From NCBI RefSeq assembly GCF_018598185.1, contig NZ_JAHESC010000011.1, forward strand, positions 1-64,000: DNA of 64,000 nt, in the 5' to 3' direction. The stretch comes from Dawidia soli (GTDB lineage: Bacteria; Bacteroidota; Bacteroidia; Cytophagales; Cyclobacteriaceae). The position numbers were made by a program, and so were the translations under genes. The notes below the pieces were generated by a model. That model worked only from the letters and a program-made list of their open reading frames with translations, did no database searches and was not told the origin of the DNA. Numbering within the stretch: position 1 is the stretch's first letter; each line of letters opens with the position of its first letter. Below are positions 1-8,876 of this stretch, piece after piece.

Positions 1-196
1 CCGCCTGCGCGGGAGGGGGCGGGCGCCGCGACAAAAAAAAAAACAGTCGGGTGAAGGTGTTCCGCGCGATGGGCGTGCGACTGGGACCCAGCATGGCGGG
101 GGGTCTCCGACCCCCCAACGGCCACGTCGTAACCTGGCCCACTATATAACCCCACCGTCAACGCAAACCAGCACAACTCAAAAGCCCCCAACGTTA
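1..196. other. Left-edge intergenic stretch
   Basis: No gene is visible on either strand. It holds an 11-base A run at 33-43 next to a very GC-rich stretch, and a perfect hairpin at 98-116. The minus-strand gene to its right ends at 197, so this would be the 3' untranslated region of that gene. Confidence 0.5.
98..116. repeat. Perfect 8-bp hairpin, REP-like
   Basis: GGGGGGTC, a 3-base TCC loop, and GACCCCCC pair perfectly. There is no T run beside it, so it is not a classical intrinsic terminator. It has the same GTC-TCC-GAC core as the hairpin at 46513-46530, which suggests a dispersed hairpin family. Confidence 0.4.
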
Positions 197-1759
197 TCAA
201 CGCCGTTTATAAAACGGCAAAATCAACCCCACATCCAACCCCACCTGTACCGGCCGCAACGTATAAACACTTTCCTCCGAATACACCGAACCAAACGACT
301 GCTCCAGGAAAGGCGTCAGCGTGAGCGTATAGTCAGGCGATAACGTGATCCGGTTTTCCAACCCCGCGCGCACCGCGATCCGCATATCATTCACCGTAAA
401 CCGGTGGTCCGCATGCTGCGTGCGGTTCGTAGCCGCGACTTGTCGGTTGACATGGAGCGCCAGCAAAATGTTGCGCTCATGCCGCAGGAACGTAACCTGC
501 TGGACCAGGCCCACGTGCACGCCGAGGTAATGCAAGGTATTCGTCACATCGTTGCGGCGAACCTTGGAGTACGCATTGACCTCGATCGACTTGCCGGCGA
601 TCTGTTGCACCTCCACGCTGTCGGCGATGATGTTGTAATAATTATAGTCGGTGTGTTCGCGCAGCATATTCCACGAGATGCCGGCCGTCAGCGTCGTGCG
701 CCGCGCCAGCGGATACCGCGCGGTAGCGCCAAGCTGATAGCCCGTATTGCGCCACGAAGGCCGGTTTTTGTTATTGAGCCCGGTAACATAGTACAGGTCC
801 TTTGCGGGATCCATTTTCTTGAAAGTATAGTTCGCACCGGCTTGCACTTGCAGCGACCATTTGCTCCGCTTGCGTTCGGGGCGTTTCTTTTCCTCCACAG
901 AATCCCGTCCCGAAACACGTGTTCTGTTCTCCGCTTCGCGCAGGCGCTTCAGGCTATCCAGTGGCGTCAGTGCCAGCCCATCGGGCGACGGCGTGCGTTT
1001 GCGTACCGGCATCGGCGGACCGTTGTGCGCGCGAATAACGCTGTCGCCTTCCGGGCCTTGGCCACGTTCGGTATCGGTATCGCTACCTCGCCCGGCCATT
1101 TCCGTTCTGTCAATATACGAAGCACGCGCATAGACCGTATCGAACGGGTGTTGCGCTACACCCGGACGCTTACGCCGGATCACGCGGTTGCGCGCAGCGC
1201 CCATTCCCAGCGGTGTGGTCTTATCGTCAGCAGCGCGCATAACGGTGGGGTGTTGCTGTTCTTCCCGATCGTTGTCTGCCAATGCATGCGTATATCCTTC
1301 GCCGGCGTCAACCCGGGGCGTGCAGGCTATTTCAATATTCGGATCTTGTTGTACAGTTCCCGAGCGGCTTTCGGCAGGCATGTTGCCCGCTTCTTGATCT
1401 GCCAGCGCACCGGCAACCGGTGTGGCATCCATACACGGCACTTCCACGCCAGGCAGGGTTAACGTGCCCGGAGCCTGCGATGTTGCCGTCGTGGATTCCG
1501 CGTGTTGCACCGCCCTCGGTACCCGTTGCTGCTCCACAACGTGGGTCGCCACGTGATACGTCACCAACGAACCGGCACCGATCAACAACAGCAGCAATAA
1601 CAACAAACCATAAGTACGGTAGTCAAATCCTTTCCGGTCGAGCGCCGCTTCAATAGGGGGCCACCCACCCGCGGGCGGCGCAACTTCCAGGTCTGTCAGC
1701 GCATCCCGGAATGGCTTTTCAAAATCATTCATATCAGACAACTCGTTTGTATGCGACAT
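197..1759 (-). CDS. Membrane-anchored protein with C-terminal beta-barrel-like domain; putative anti-sigma partner
   Basis: This 520-residue protein starts 26 bases inside the 3' end of the ECF sigma gene, so the two are translationally coupled and it is probably the sigma factor's regulator. Residues 1-48 are acidic and should be cytoplasmic. Residues 51-72 are a leucine-rich membrane segment. Residues about 75-300 are polar low-complexity sequence rich in Arg, Thr and Pro. From about 300 to the end the chain shows alternating hydrophobic/polar strands with frequent aromatics, like Bacteroidota outer-membrane beta-barrel proteins. An inner-membrane helix plus a barrel-like domain in one chain is odd; the long linker could span the periplasm. 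The anti-sigma role is inferred from position, because no FecR or zinc anti-sigma motif is visible. Confidence 0.6.
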   Translation of the reverse strand: MSHTNELSDMNDFEKPFRDALTDLEVAPPAGGWPPIEAALDRKGFDYRTYGLLLLLLLLIGAGSLVTYHVATHVVEQQRVPRAVQHAESTTATSQAPGTLTLPGVEVPCMDATPVAGALADQEAGNMPAESRSGTVQQDPNIEIACTPRVDAGEGYTHALADNDREEQQHPTVMRAADDKTTPLGMGAARNRVIRRKRPGVAQHPFDTVYARASYIDRTEMAGRGSDTDTERGQGPEGDSVIRAHNGPPMPVRKRTPSPDGLALTPLDSLKRLREAENRTRVSGRDSVEEKKRPERKRSKWSLQVQAGANYTFKKMDPAKDLYYVTGLNNKNRPSWRNTGYQLGATARYPLARRTTLTAGISWNMLREHTDYNYYNIIADSVEVQQIAGKSIEVNAYSKVRRNDVTNTLHYLGVHVGLVQQVTFLRHERNILLALHVNRQVAATNRTQHADHRFTVNDMRIAVRAGLENRITLSPDYTLTLTPFLEQSFGSVYSEESVYTLRPVQVGLDVGLILPFYKRR

Positions 1760-2303
1760 GATCCGATCCGTTAAGTTTAGACTTCATTAAATCCTTGGCA
1801 CGCGATAACTGTGACTTGGAAGTACCTTCCGATATATTCATCAACACCGCGATCTCCTTGTGGGTATACCCTTCGATCACGTACAGGTTGAAAATGTGCT
1901 TGCAGCCCACCGGCAACCCATCGATGAGCTGGAGCAGCTCTTCCTTGCGCAGCTCGCTCAGAATGTGGTCGTAGTTGTTATCGTCGCGGTGCACGATGGT
2001 ATCGGTCGAAATTTGCTTTTGGTATTTTTTGTGGCGGTAGTAGTAACTGATCGCCGTATTGGCGGTCACCTTGCGGATCCAGGCGTCGAGCGACTCGTAC
2101 GTCTGCTCCTTTTGCAACGACTTATAGATGTTGATAAAGGCCTCCTGGAATATATCCTTGGCATCCTCACCCGTAGTAGCATAGCGCCGGCATACACCCA
2201 TAACCTTGGGGGCGTAATGCTGGTACAGCTGCTCCTGCGCTCCGCGATGACCTTGCCTGCAACCGGCGATCCAATGTGCTTCCATAGTTACCAGGAAGTC
2301 CAC
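1734..2303 (-). CDS. ECF-type RNA polymerase sigma factor
   Basis: A sigma-70 family extracytoplasmic-function sigma factor that should direct RNA polymerase to a small envelope-related regulon. Region 2 covers about residues 24-90, with the typical DAKDIFQEAFINIYKSL core-binding segment and a following WIRKVTANTAISYYR-like stretch. Region 4 covers about 125-178 and ends in a helix-turn-helix (YTHKEIAVLMNISEGTSKSQ). The length of 189 residues is normal for the family. Met7 (2285) is an alternative start. The putative regulator overlaps its end, and the lipoprotein at 2369-3694 lies 65 bases upstream on the same strand and may be in the same transcript. Confidence 0.9.
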   Translation of the reverse strand: MDFLVTMEAHWIAGCRQGHRGAQEQLYQHYAPKVMGVCRRYATTGEDAKDIFQEAFINIYKSLQKEQTYESLDAWIRKVTANTAISYYYRHKKYQKQISTDTIVHRDDNNYDHILSELRKEELLQLIDGLPVGCKHIFNLYVIEGYTHKEIAVLMNISEGTSKSQLSRAKDLMKSKLNGSDHVAYKRVV

Positions 2304-2368
2304 ACGGCATACACCGCGTGGACTTATATAGATTGCTAGGGTTTAACGGTTTCTGTGTTCATGTTTCT

Positions 2369-3694
2369 CTATTGCGGCCAGTCGGTGACCGTGATCGTCA
2401 CTTCCGTTTCGCTGCATTGGCCGTCGTGACAGATCATATAGATAAAGCTCTCGCTCCCATCAAAGTGATTGTTCGGCGTGAACTTGAACATTTCCAGCGA
2501 AAAGTATTGGATCGATCCGCTGTACGGCTGCTGCGGTGTCGTGACCTGAAGCTGGCTCACCGGCACATCGTTCAGTACGTCGTTGCCGAAAATGTTGTCG
2601 ATCGGTATATTCAATGCACCATAGGTTCCGATCATGTCGAGGTATTGTGCGTGCGTGTAGACGATCTCATCCGCCACGGCCCGCAACGGCTGCGTTTCGG
2701 CGACGTCGATACTGACGGTAGCTTGTGAGCATTGTCCGTCGTAGCAGATCTTGTACACAAAGCTGTCAGAACCACGATAGCCTTCCGCAGGGGTGTAACG
2801 GAACACTTCGTTCTGCTCGTAGCGGGCGGTACCGTGCGCGGGCGCATCGACGATTTCCACGTCCAGCTCGATGTACGTCAGGTTGCCGATCTGGTCGTTG
2901 CCGAAGATCGCCGACAGCGGGTAGGTGATCTGATTGCCCGGCGATGCCTCCAGCAGCGCGGCATACTCCGCGGCGGTATAATGGAACGCATCGTTCACCG
3001 CCTGCAGCGTAATGACCTCCGGCTGTACCGAGATCGAAGCCATGCCGTAATACAACGTATTCGGATTCGCGCGGCCGGCCACACTATACACAATATAGAT
3101 CGGGCCCGCATAGTCGGTAACCGGATAATAGAACAACAGGCCGTCGATGATCTTCGCCTCGCCCGCCGTCGGTTGGCTCACAACCTTCAATGTGGACACA
3201 TCGAATTGATCATCACACAGGATATCGTTCTCCAACACATCCACGATGATCTGCGGATCGGTGGGCTTACCGTAGCCCAGGTCGGGCACGGCCATGCTGT
3301 AACACTTTGTCTCGTCTGACACATAGGTAAAATCGATCGTGCCTTCGTCGCAGTTACCGCCGGCACACACGGAATAGATCACCTGGTCGGTGCCATTGGT
3401 AAAATCCTTGTTCGGGGTATACATCAGCAGCGCGCTGCTGAGGATAGACACCGTCCCTTTGGTCGGTTCCTGTACGATCGAGATCGTCGCGGCACCGGTA
3501 AGTTTAGCGGCTTGTACGAGGTCTACCAGCACGGGACCGTTTACCGCCAGGGCTGCGTCGAGGTCGACCGCCTGGTCGATTTCCTCTTCCGTGGGAATAA
3601 CGTCGCCGCTCATTTCGTCGCACGCTTGCGCCGCGAGCGCCAGCCCCGCCACGAGGAGGCTACGTCGTATAATGCTTTTAACAGGGAATAACAT
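2369..3694 (-). CDS. Surface lipoprotein with four Ig-like (Big_9/cadherin-like) repeats
   Basis: A 441-residue secreted lipoprotein. The signal peptide ends in an LAAQAC lipobox, so Cys25 would be lipidated. The mature part contains four repeats of about 85-110 residues. Each carries a segment of the type 'F.Y.P..GF.G.D.F.Y..C..G.C....V.I.V', for example YKICYDGQCSQATVSI near 320 and YMICHDGQCSETEVTI near the C-terminus. This is the pattern of bacterial Ig-like domains found in adhesins, where the paired cysteines probably form a disulfide. A structural or adhesive role at the cell surface is inferred; there is no enzymatic motif. It lies directly upstream of an ECF sigma gene on the same strand. 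Confidence 0.75.
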   Translation of the reverse strand: MLFPVKSIIRRSLLVAGLALAAQACDEMSGDVIPTEEEIDQAVDLDAALAVNGPVLVDLVQAAKLTGAATISIVQEPTKGTVSILSSALLMYTPNKDFTNGTDQVIYSVCAGGNCDEGTIDFTYVSDETKCYSMAVPDLGYGKPTDPQIIVDVLENDILCDDQFDVSTLKVVSQPTAGEAKIIDGLLFYYPVTDYAGPIYIVYSVAGRANPNTLYYGMASISVQPEVITLQAVNDAFHYTAAEYAALLEASPGNQITYPLSAIFGNDQIGNLTYIELDVEIVDAPAHGTARYEQNEVFRYTPAEGYRGSDSFVYKICYDGQCSQATVSIDVAETQPLRAVADEIVYTHAQYLDMIGTYGALNIPIDNIFGNDVLNDVPVSQLQVTTPQQPYSGSIQYFSLEMFKFTPNNHFDGSESFIYMICHDGQCSETEVTITVTDWPQ

Positions 3695-3941
3695 GGTTTG
3701 TAATGTTTTATATTTTTAATACGATAGATCAAATTGTGTACGTACAATACCATAGTCCGGAAGCCTGGCAAAATGGTTGGAAGTATGATTAGAATTTTTG
3801 CTTTTTTCTAAAAATACCCCATTGTCGTGGGGGTACACTTGTATGAATCAGCTGACGCCCGACAAAATCGGGTATTTAAGGTCTTTATCGACGCATGTAC
3901 CATTCCCGTCGTGAAGGGAACCGGCATTCGCGCCGATCGGT

Positions 3942-3949
3942 TAATTTTA
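3942..3949 (+). promoter_or_regulatory. Possible -7 box for the MoxR/bpX operon
   Basis: TAATTTTA matches the Bacteroidota -7 consensus TAnnTTTG at all defined positions but the last, and lies 36 bases before the first gene of the operon. No clear -33 TTG is found at the expected distance, so this is weak. Confidence 0.25.
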
Positions 3950-3985
3950 CAAGATGCGATCCCTCCTTTCGGGAAAGCGTGCGCG

Positions 3986-4639
3986 ATGGAGCTTTCAACG
4001 TTTTTGCAAGATTTGTTTACACACGGCGATGTGGCCATCGAATCCCGCATCCAACCCTTCTCGGACGAAGACGAGCAGACCGCCGATGCCCTGCTGAAAC
4101 AGTGCTACGACCTCGACGTACCGGACATGCCCCACACGGCGCCGGCCTTTGACAGCGCCGCGGCCCGCTGGGGCGCATTCTACCTGTACCGATCCGTACA
4201 GGCCGTCGCGCTGCGCGACCTCGACGACACATCCCTCGCCAACCTCCTCGCCGACTATACCGGCCCGCGCACCGCCGCGGCCCTCTATTCCGCCGACCTG
4301 TGCCTGCGCTACCTGCGGGACCTCGCCTGGCTGGCCAAAGGGCTCGCCCCCGACGATATCTTACTGACATACCTCCAACGCATCGCCCAGCGCTGGCCGC
4401 TCTCGACCGTAGGCATTGCCGTCGAGGGTGACGTTGACCTGGACCCGCTGTGGGCGCATCCCTCCCTGCGGCAGGCGTATGTCGACCGGGTGATCCGCGC
4501 CCGCGATAAGACCGCCTTGCGCCACGCGCAGGTACGCGAAGCCGTGCAGGCATCGTTAGGAGATCATGCCGCCACGCTGTGGCCGGACGCTGAGCTGAAC
4601 ACGACTATCCCTTCTTCCCTGTATGAAGACAACACTTGA
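3986..4639 (+). CDS. bpX-type accessory protein of a MoxR-vWA-beta-propeller system
   Basis: First gene of a five-gene operon; 217 residues, mostly alpha-helical, with no signal peptide or membrane segment. The frame is open 53 codons further upstream, but the Met at 3986 (MELSTFLQDLF) begins the compact, conserved-looking part and is preferred. The stretch around GAFYLYRSVQAVALRDL and YSADLCLRYLRDLAWLAK resembles the small all-helical bpX subunits of these operons; which bpX subfamily it belongs to was not settled. Its last 17 bases overlap the MoxR gene. It is probably an adaptor or regulator of the ATPase; no enzymatic motif is visible. Confidence 0.6.
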   Translation: MELSTFLQDLFTHGDVAIESRIQPFSDEDEQTADALLKQCYDLDVPDMPHTAPAFDSAAARWGAFYLYRSVQAVALRDLDDTSLANLLADYTGPRTAAALYSADLCLRYLRDLAWLAKGLAPDDILLTYLQRIAQRWPLSTVGIAVEGDVDLDPLWAHPSLRQAYVDRVIRARDKTALRHAQVREAVQASLGDHAATLWPDAELNTTIPSSLYEDNT

Positions 4640-5774
4640 TAAAAACCACCTGGTCGACAAACTGAATGCCGTGCTGGAGCACTTAAAAACGACCTTTGTG
4701 GGAAAAGATGATATTATCGACCTGATGGGCATCTGCCTGGCGGGCCGCGAAAATCTGTTCTTACTAGGTCCTCCCGGCACCGCCAAAAGCGCCATGGTCC
4801 GGGGCCTGGCAAACCTGCTGCACGGCAAGACCTTTGAGTATTTGTTAACACGCTTCACCGAGCCGAACGAGCTCTTCGGTCCGTTTGATATCCGCAAGCT
4901 GCGCGAAGGCGAGCTGGTCACAAACACCGAAGGCATGTTGCCCGAGGCGAACCTCATCTTCCTCGACGAGCTGCTGAATGCCAACAGCGCGATCCTGAAC
5001 AGCTTGCTCCTGATCCTCAACGAACGCATCTTCCGCCGCGGCCGCGAAACACGCGCCTTGCCGGCCCTGATGATCGTGGGCGCCAGCAACCACCTGCCCG
5101 AAGACGAAGCCTTGCAGGCGCTCTTCGACCGCTTCCTGCTGCGCGTGCGGTGTGATTATGTAGACCCTGCGTTGCTTAGCCAGGTGCTGCAAGCCGGCTG
5201 GCAGATGGAACAGGCCACCGCACCCGCGGCGCCGATGATCGCCCACGACGAGCTCACCGCCTTACAGCAGCTGAGCAGCCAGGTGGACCTGCAACCCATC
5301 ATACCGGTATACCTCGACCTGATCCGGCAGCTGCGGCAGGCCGGCGTGCCGGTATCCGACCGCCGCGCCGTTAAACTACAACGGCTCATCGCCGCGAGCG
5401 CCCTGCTGTGCAAACGCACTACGGCGATCGTGACCGACCTGTGGGTGCTGCGCTACATCTGGGATACCGAAGAGCAGATCGAACTAATCGCCGGTATGGT
5501 CAACACGGCGCTGGAGGCCGGCGCAGACGAGCCGGAGCAACATCCACGCGCCACCGTGCGCACCGGCCCCGACGCCGACGCATTATACCGGGAAGTCATC
5601 GCCTTGTCCCTCCGGTGGGAGCTGCCCGACCTGCCCGCCAGCGAGCGGTCGGTCATCAAAGACCGCCTGCGGTACCTCAACGGCCGCAGCGCCTGGATCG
5701 CCAACGACACCCAACGGGCCTATGTGCAAACGCCCATCGAGGCGTTGTGGAAAAAAGTACTGCAACACACATGA
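4623..5774 (+). CDS. MoxR-family AAA+ ATPase
   Basis: A 383-residue AAA+ ATPase of the MoxR group, which remodels partner proteins together with a vWA-domain co-chaperone. Visible elements are Walker A GPPGTAKSA (49-57), the ELFGPFD loop typical of MoxR/RavA proteins (83-89), Walker B LIFLDEL (111-117), a sensor-1 Asn in GASNHL (153-158) and arginine-finger candidates in ALFDRFLLR (167-174). The length is normal. It overlaps the upstream gene by 17 bases and the next by 4 (ATGA), so stoichiometric co-expression is expected. In MoxR-vWA-beta-propeller systems this ATPase is the motor. The biological outcome is predicted, in published comparative genomics, to be defence or conflict, not demonstrated. 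Confidence 0.9.
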   Translation: MKTTLDKNHLVDKLNAVLEHLKTTFVGKDDIIDLMGICLAGRENLFLLGPPGTAKSAMVRGLANLLHGKTFEYLLTRFTEPNELFGPFDIRKLREGELVTNTEGMLPEANLIFLDELLNANSAILNSLLLILNERIFRRGRETRALPALMIVGASNHLPEDEALQALFDRFLLRVRCDYVDPALLSQVLQAGWQMEQATAPAAPMIAHDELTALQQLSSQVDLQPIIPVYLDLIRQLRQAGVPVSDRRAVKLQRLIAASALLCKRTTAIVTDLWVLRYIWDTEEQIELIAGMVNTALEAGADEPEQHPRATVRTGPDADALYREVIALSLRWELPDLPASERSVIKDRLRYLNGRSAWIANDTQRAYVQTPIEALWKKVLQHT

Positions 5775-6481
5775 AAGAGTACGTCTTTACCCTTCGCCCC
5801 ACCGATGCGCCCGCGCTCGCCACGGTGCGCCACCTGCCCCGGTTACAGGCCGCCGGCGACGGCACCTGGCTGTGGCTGCGCATCGACGGCCCGGCCGACA
5901 AGGCCGTGTGGCAACTGCCGGCGCAGCAACGGTATATGGCGGATGCGGACGGCGTGCTTTTTCCGATAGGCCACGTAACGCCTACCGGCAAGCTGCCCAC
6001 CCTGGCGTGGCAGAAGCTGACCGACTTTATGCCGGTGGCGCCGCCGGTGTCGGCCCTGCCGGGCGTAGTCCAGGCACGGTATACCGTCAGGCTCGTGCCG
6101 TCGTCAAACGATCACGAAAGCGCGGCGCTGCTCGTACCCTTTGACGTGTGGCGGGACTATGTGGTCACGGCCCCCTCGGCACGCCTGGCGCGCCTGTGCT
6201 TTGCCGTCTCCGAACGGCACGAAGCGTTGATCCTCGGCACGCCCCTCCCGCCGCTGCCGGGCCAGACCTGCTGGCGACAGCACGACCTGGTACTGCCCGC
6301 CGGCTTCGACTTTGAAGCACCGTTCCTGGGCGCGTTGACTGCGCGCCGGCTCAACCCACAGCACGACGCGATCATATACCTGGACACCGCCGGCCACTGG
6401 CAACGGATCCTCCATACACAATTTGTAGCCGCCTCGCGCAGCGCCGTGCGGCATACACAAACACAGTTGTCCCATGGATGA
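5771..6481 (+). CDS. bpX-domain protein (likely bpX2 type)
   Basis: 236-residue cytosolic protein starting in an ATGA overlap with the MoxR stop codon. The upstream frame is open, but ATG 5771 is the obvious coupled start. The N-terminal half is a strand-rich domain containing WLWLRIDG, LFPIGHVTPTGKLPTL and MPVAPPVSALPG. The C-terminal half carries ALLVPFDVWRDYVVTAPSAR and LILGTPLPPLPGQTCW, followed by FVAASRSAVR. These blocks match the bpX2-type subunit of MoxR-vWA-beta-propeller systems as I recall it; the subfamily number is uncertain. It has no known catalytic residues. It overlaps the next gene by 8 bases. It probably forms part of the complex assembled around the MoxR ATPase. Confidence 0.6.
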   Translation: MKEYVFTLRPTDAPALATVRHLPRLQAAGDGTWLWLRIDGPADKAVWQLPAQQRYMADADGVLFPIGHVTPTGKLPTLAWQKLTDFMPVAPPVSALPGVVQARYTVRLVPSSNDHESAALLVPFDVWRDYVVTAPSARLARLCFAVSERHEALILGTPLPPLPGQTCWRQHDLVLPAGFDFEAPFLGALTARRLNPQHDAIIYLDTAGHWQRILHTQFVAASRSAVRHTQTQLSHG

Positions 6482-8876
6482 TATCATCGAACGTACCGTT
6501 CATTATTTCCGGCCCGGCAAAGGGGCGTTGTGGCGTTGGAGCGCCGACCAGGACGTAGTCGAATTTGGCACGGGCGAGACCATCACCTTTCGCGAAGAGC
6601 TCCTGCTCCTGCTGCAGTACCTCACGGACCAGGGTTTTCCGCCCCTGCCGTGCGTGCTGTATATACTCTACGCTTGCCACGAAGCGCCCGACGGCATCGA
6701 AAACACAATGCCTTATCAGCGGTTGCATGCATGGACGCCGGTAGCCGGCCCCGACATAACGCAGCTCCTGCGCGTGATCCAGGGACTGCCGGCGGAATGG
6801 CGCACCGGCGCGCGCAAAGGCCTGCTGCTGCAAGAGATCTTCCGCGACGCATGGCCTGCCGTTCCACCCGATCATGCACGATCGGTATTGGATGAATTTC
6901 GCAGCGGCCGCCTGGATGCACAGGCTTTACAGGAAAATCCGACGGCGACGTATAACGAAGTCAACACCGATGGCCTGCGCGATGCCGCCAGGCGCTTTCC
7001 CACCACGGCGTCGCTGTTGCTGCGCCTGCGCACCGGCCTCGACACCCTGCCCGAAGTGGCCGTCAGCGTACCCGAGCTTCCCGCCGACGACCTCCTGCGC
7101 CAGCTCCTGAGCGACCCGAAGACCGAAGGCGTTGCACGCCTTACACAGCGGCTCGTGGCCGCCCTGCACATCACCATGCACACCGATGCCGCCGGCGACT
7201 TGCCCCTGGGCGGTTATGCCGACATCAGTACCCGCGGCGACCTCGACCGGCTGCTGTTAAGCGAGCTGGCCCACGACGACGCCATGCTCACGGCCAGGCT
7301 GGTGAACAACGAAGCGCTCTACCTGCGCCGCGAAGAGCCACCCGACCGCGTGCACCGCCAACGGGTCATTCTGCTCGACACCACACTGTTGCTCTGGGGT
7401 ATACCCCGCGTCTTTGCCGTATCGGCTGCCCTCGCGTGTACACAAAAGCTGCCGCCGCATACCACGGCCTACGCCGTCGCGTTAGGGGGTGAGACCCATG
7501 CACCACTCGACCTGTCGGGTCATGCCGGCATTGTTCATGCCCTCGAACAACTGGATGGCGCATTGCACTGCGGTGCCGCATTGGAAAATGTGATCCGCCG
7601 CGGCGGCTTTGACGAAGATGCCGACTACCTGCTGATCACCGACGAAGAAGCCCTGCTCGACCCCGGCTTTGAAGCGCGCTTCCGCACGGCACGCGAGCAG
7701 CTCCAGTTCCTGATCACCGTAAGCCGGCAGGGCACCCTGCACTTTTATGCCCTGCGGAACGGACGGCGTAAGTTGCTCAACAGCGCCACCTACGACCTGG
7801 GCGACCTCCTGCTGAAGCAACAAAAAAACGCGGACACCACCCGGGTCGAAACACCCCCGACCTTTCTGCAAACACACCCGGTGCCGCTGTACTTTCCACC
7901 CGTTAAGCTTTCCACTACGCCGCAGATGGCCTATCAAACGCCCACGGCGGTGTACTGCGTCACCCACGCCAAACGGCTGCTCTACTGGCACGATCGCCAG
8001 CACGGCGCCACCGAGCTGTTACACCACATCCACGGCAACTGGTATCTCTTTTTTACGGGCGAGGAAGGTTTCCTGAGCATGCTGGCGTTCGACACCACAG
8101 ACCAACAACTGCATTACTATAAATTCGATCTGAAGCACACCACCTACGTGCACATGGACCTGAGCGGACAGCCGATAAGCGCCGCGTTTCTCCTTCATAA
8201 CGGATACATCTGCTTTCAGGGCCGGCACGGTCTGATCGGGGTGAATTGTTTACACGCCCGCCTGGCCACCGACGAAGAGCTCAAAACGGCATTGGCCCTG
8301 GAAGAGGTCAGAGGCCACAGCGCGATTGCGAAAACGCAGGGGCGCTACCGGTATGAAAACGACACGTTCTCCCTCCCGGAGATGCGCCGTTTTACCAACG
8401 TGAGATCAAACGTCCTGCAACATGTGCGGAGTGTCGTAGCGACCCCGGAAGGATACCTGTTGATCAATAAAAAGATCCTGCGCCCGGACGGGGATGGCAC
8501 GTTAGCATTGAGACCAACGCAGGATGACAAACCGCTGGAATCGCATTACGAGGCAACACCCGGCAAGGGGTGCGCGCTGACCGAAAACCCTGCCGTACGG
8601 TTCTACCCGTTCCACTGGCCGAACGGCAGCCGGGCCTATGGCGACTCGCGCGGACTGCTCCACCTCGAGAGCGGAAAAGCCGGTATACCTGCCGTTACCC
8701 TGGTGCTCACCCTCGATCCATCGGTAACATGCTGGTCGAGCGATGGATACGTCTGCGGCTCCCCGTATTTTATCCGGGACGAAAAGTTGACACGACTGCC
8801 GGTCGACGTCTTTTATGAAAAGTATATAAAACGTTTTATCGATGACATCACCCAGCACGATCGGGCTTCGCTATAA
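6474..8876 (+). CDS. vWA-like / beta-propeller protein of the MoxR ternary system
   Basis: 800 residues. The N-terminal ~230 residues are helical. The block GGYADISTRGDLDRLLLSEL, then YLRREEPP, then RVILLDTTLLLWG (about residue 298) is the characteristic lead-in to a von Willebrand A domain in these systems. The canonical MIDAS DxSxS is degenerate here (DTTLL), so metal-dependent ligand binding may be lost. The last ~330 residues are strand-rich repeats ending in aromatic/Asp motifs (WYLFFTGEEG, YICFQGRHGL, YLLINKK), consistent with a beta-propeller. It should be the partner through which the MoxR ATPase acts. It overlaps the preceding gene by 8 bases and the following gene by 35. Confidence 0.7.
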   Translation: MDDIIERTVHYFRPGKGALWRWSADQDVVEFGTGETITFREELLLLLQYLTDQGFPPLPCVLYILYACHEAPDGIENTMPYQRLHAWTPVAGPDITQLLRVIQGLPAEWRTGARKGLLLQEIFRDAWPAVPPDHARSVLDEFRSGRLDAQALQENPTATYNEVNTDGLRDAARRFPTTASLLLRLRTGLDTLPEVAVSVPELPADDLLRQLLSDPKTEGVARLTQRLVAALHITMHTDAAGDLPLGGYADISTRGDLDRLLLSELAHDDAMLTARLVNNEALYLRREEPPDRVHRQRVILLDTTLLLWGIPRVFAVSAALACTQKLPPHTTAYAVALGGETHAPLDLSGHAGIVHALEQLDGALHCGAALENVIRRGGFDEDADYLLITDEEALLDPGFEARFRTAREQLQFLITVSRQGTLHFYALRNGRRKLLNSATYDLGDLLLKQQKNADTTRVETPPTFLQTHPVPLYFPPVKLSTTPQMAYQTPTAVYCVTHAKRLLYWHDRQHGATELLHHIHGNWYLFFTGEEGFLSMLAFDTTDQQLHYYKFDLKHTTYVHMDLSGQPISAAFLLHNGYICFQGRHGLIGVNCLHARLATDEELKTALALEEVRGHSAIAKTQGRYRYENDTFSLPEMRRFTNVRSNVLQHVRSVVATPEGYLLINKKILRPDGDGTLALRPTQDDKPLESHYEATPGKGCALTENPAVRFYPFHWPNGSRAYGDSRGLLHLESGKAGIPAVTLVLTLDPSVTCWSSDGYVCGSPYFIRDEKLTRLPVDVFYEKYIKRFIDDITQHDRASL

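Noticed and set aside
404-1462. 352-codon open frame on the plus strand
   Set aside because: Antisense to the sigma-linked beta-barrel gene; composition dominated by Arg, His and Ala with no family pattern. It is a shadow caused by strong codon bias.
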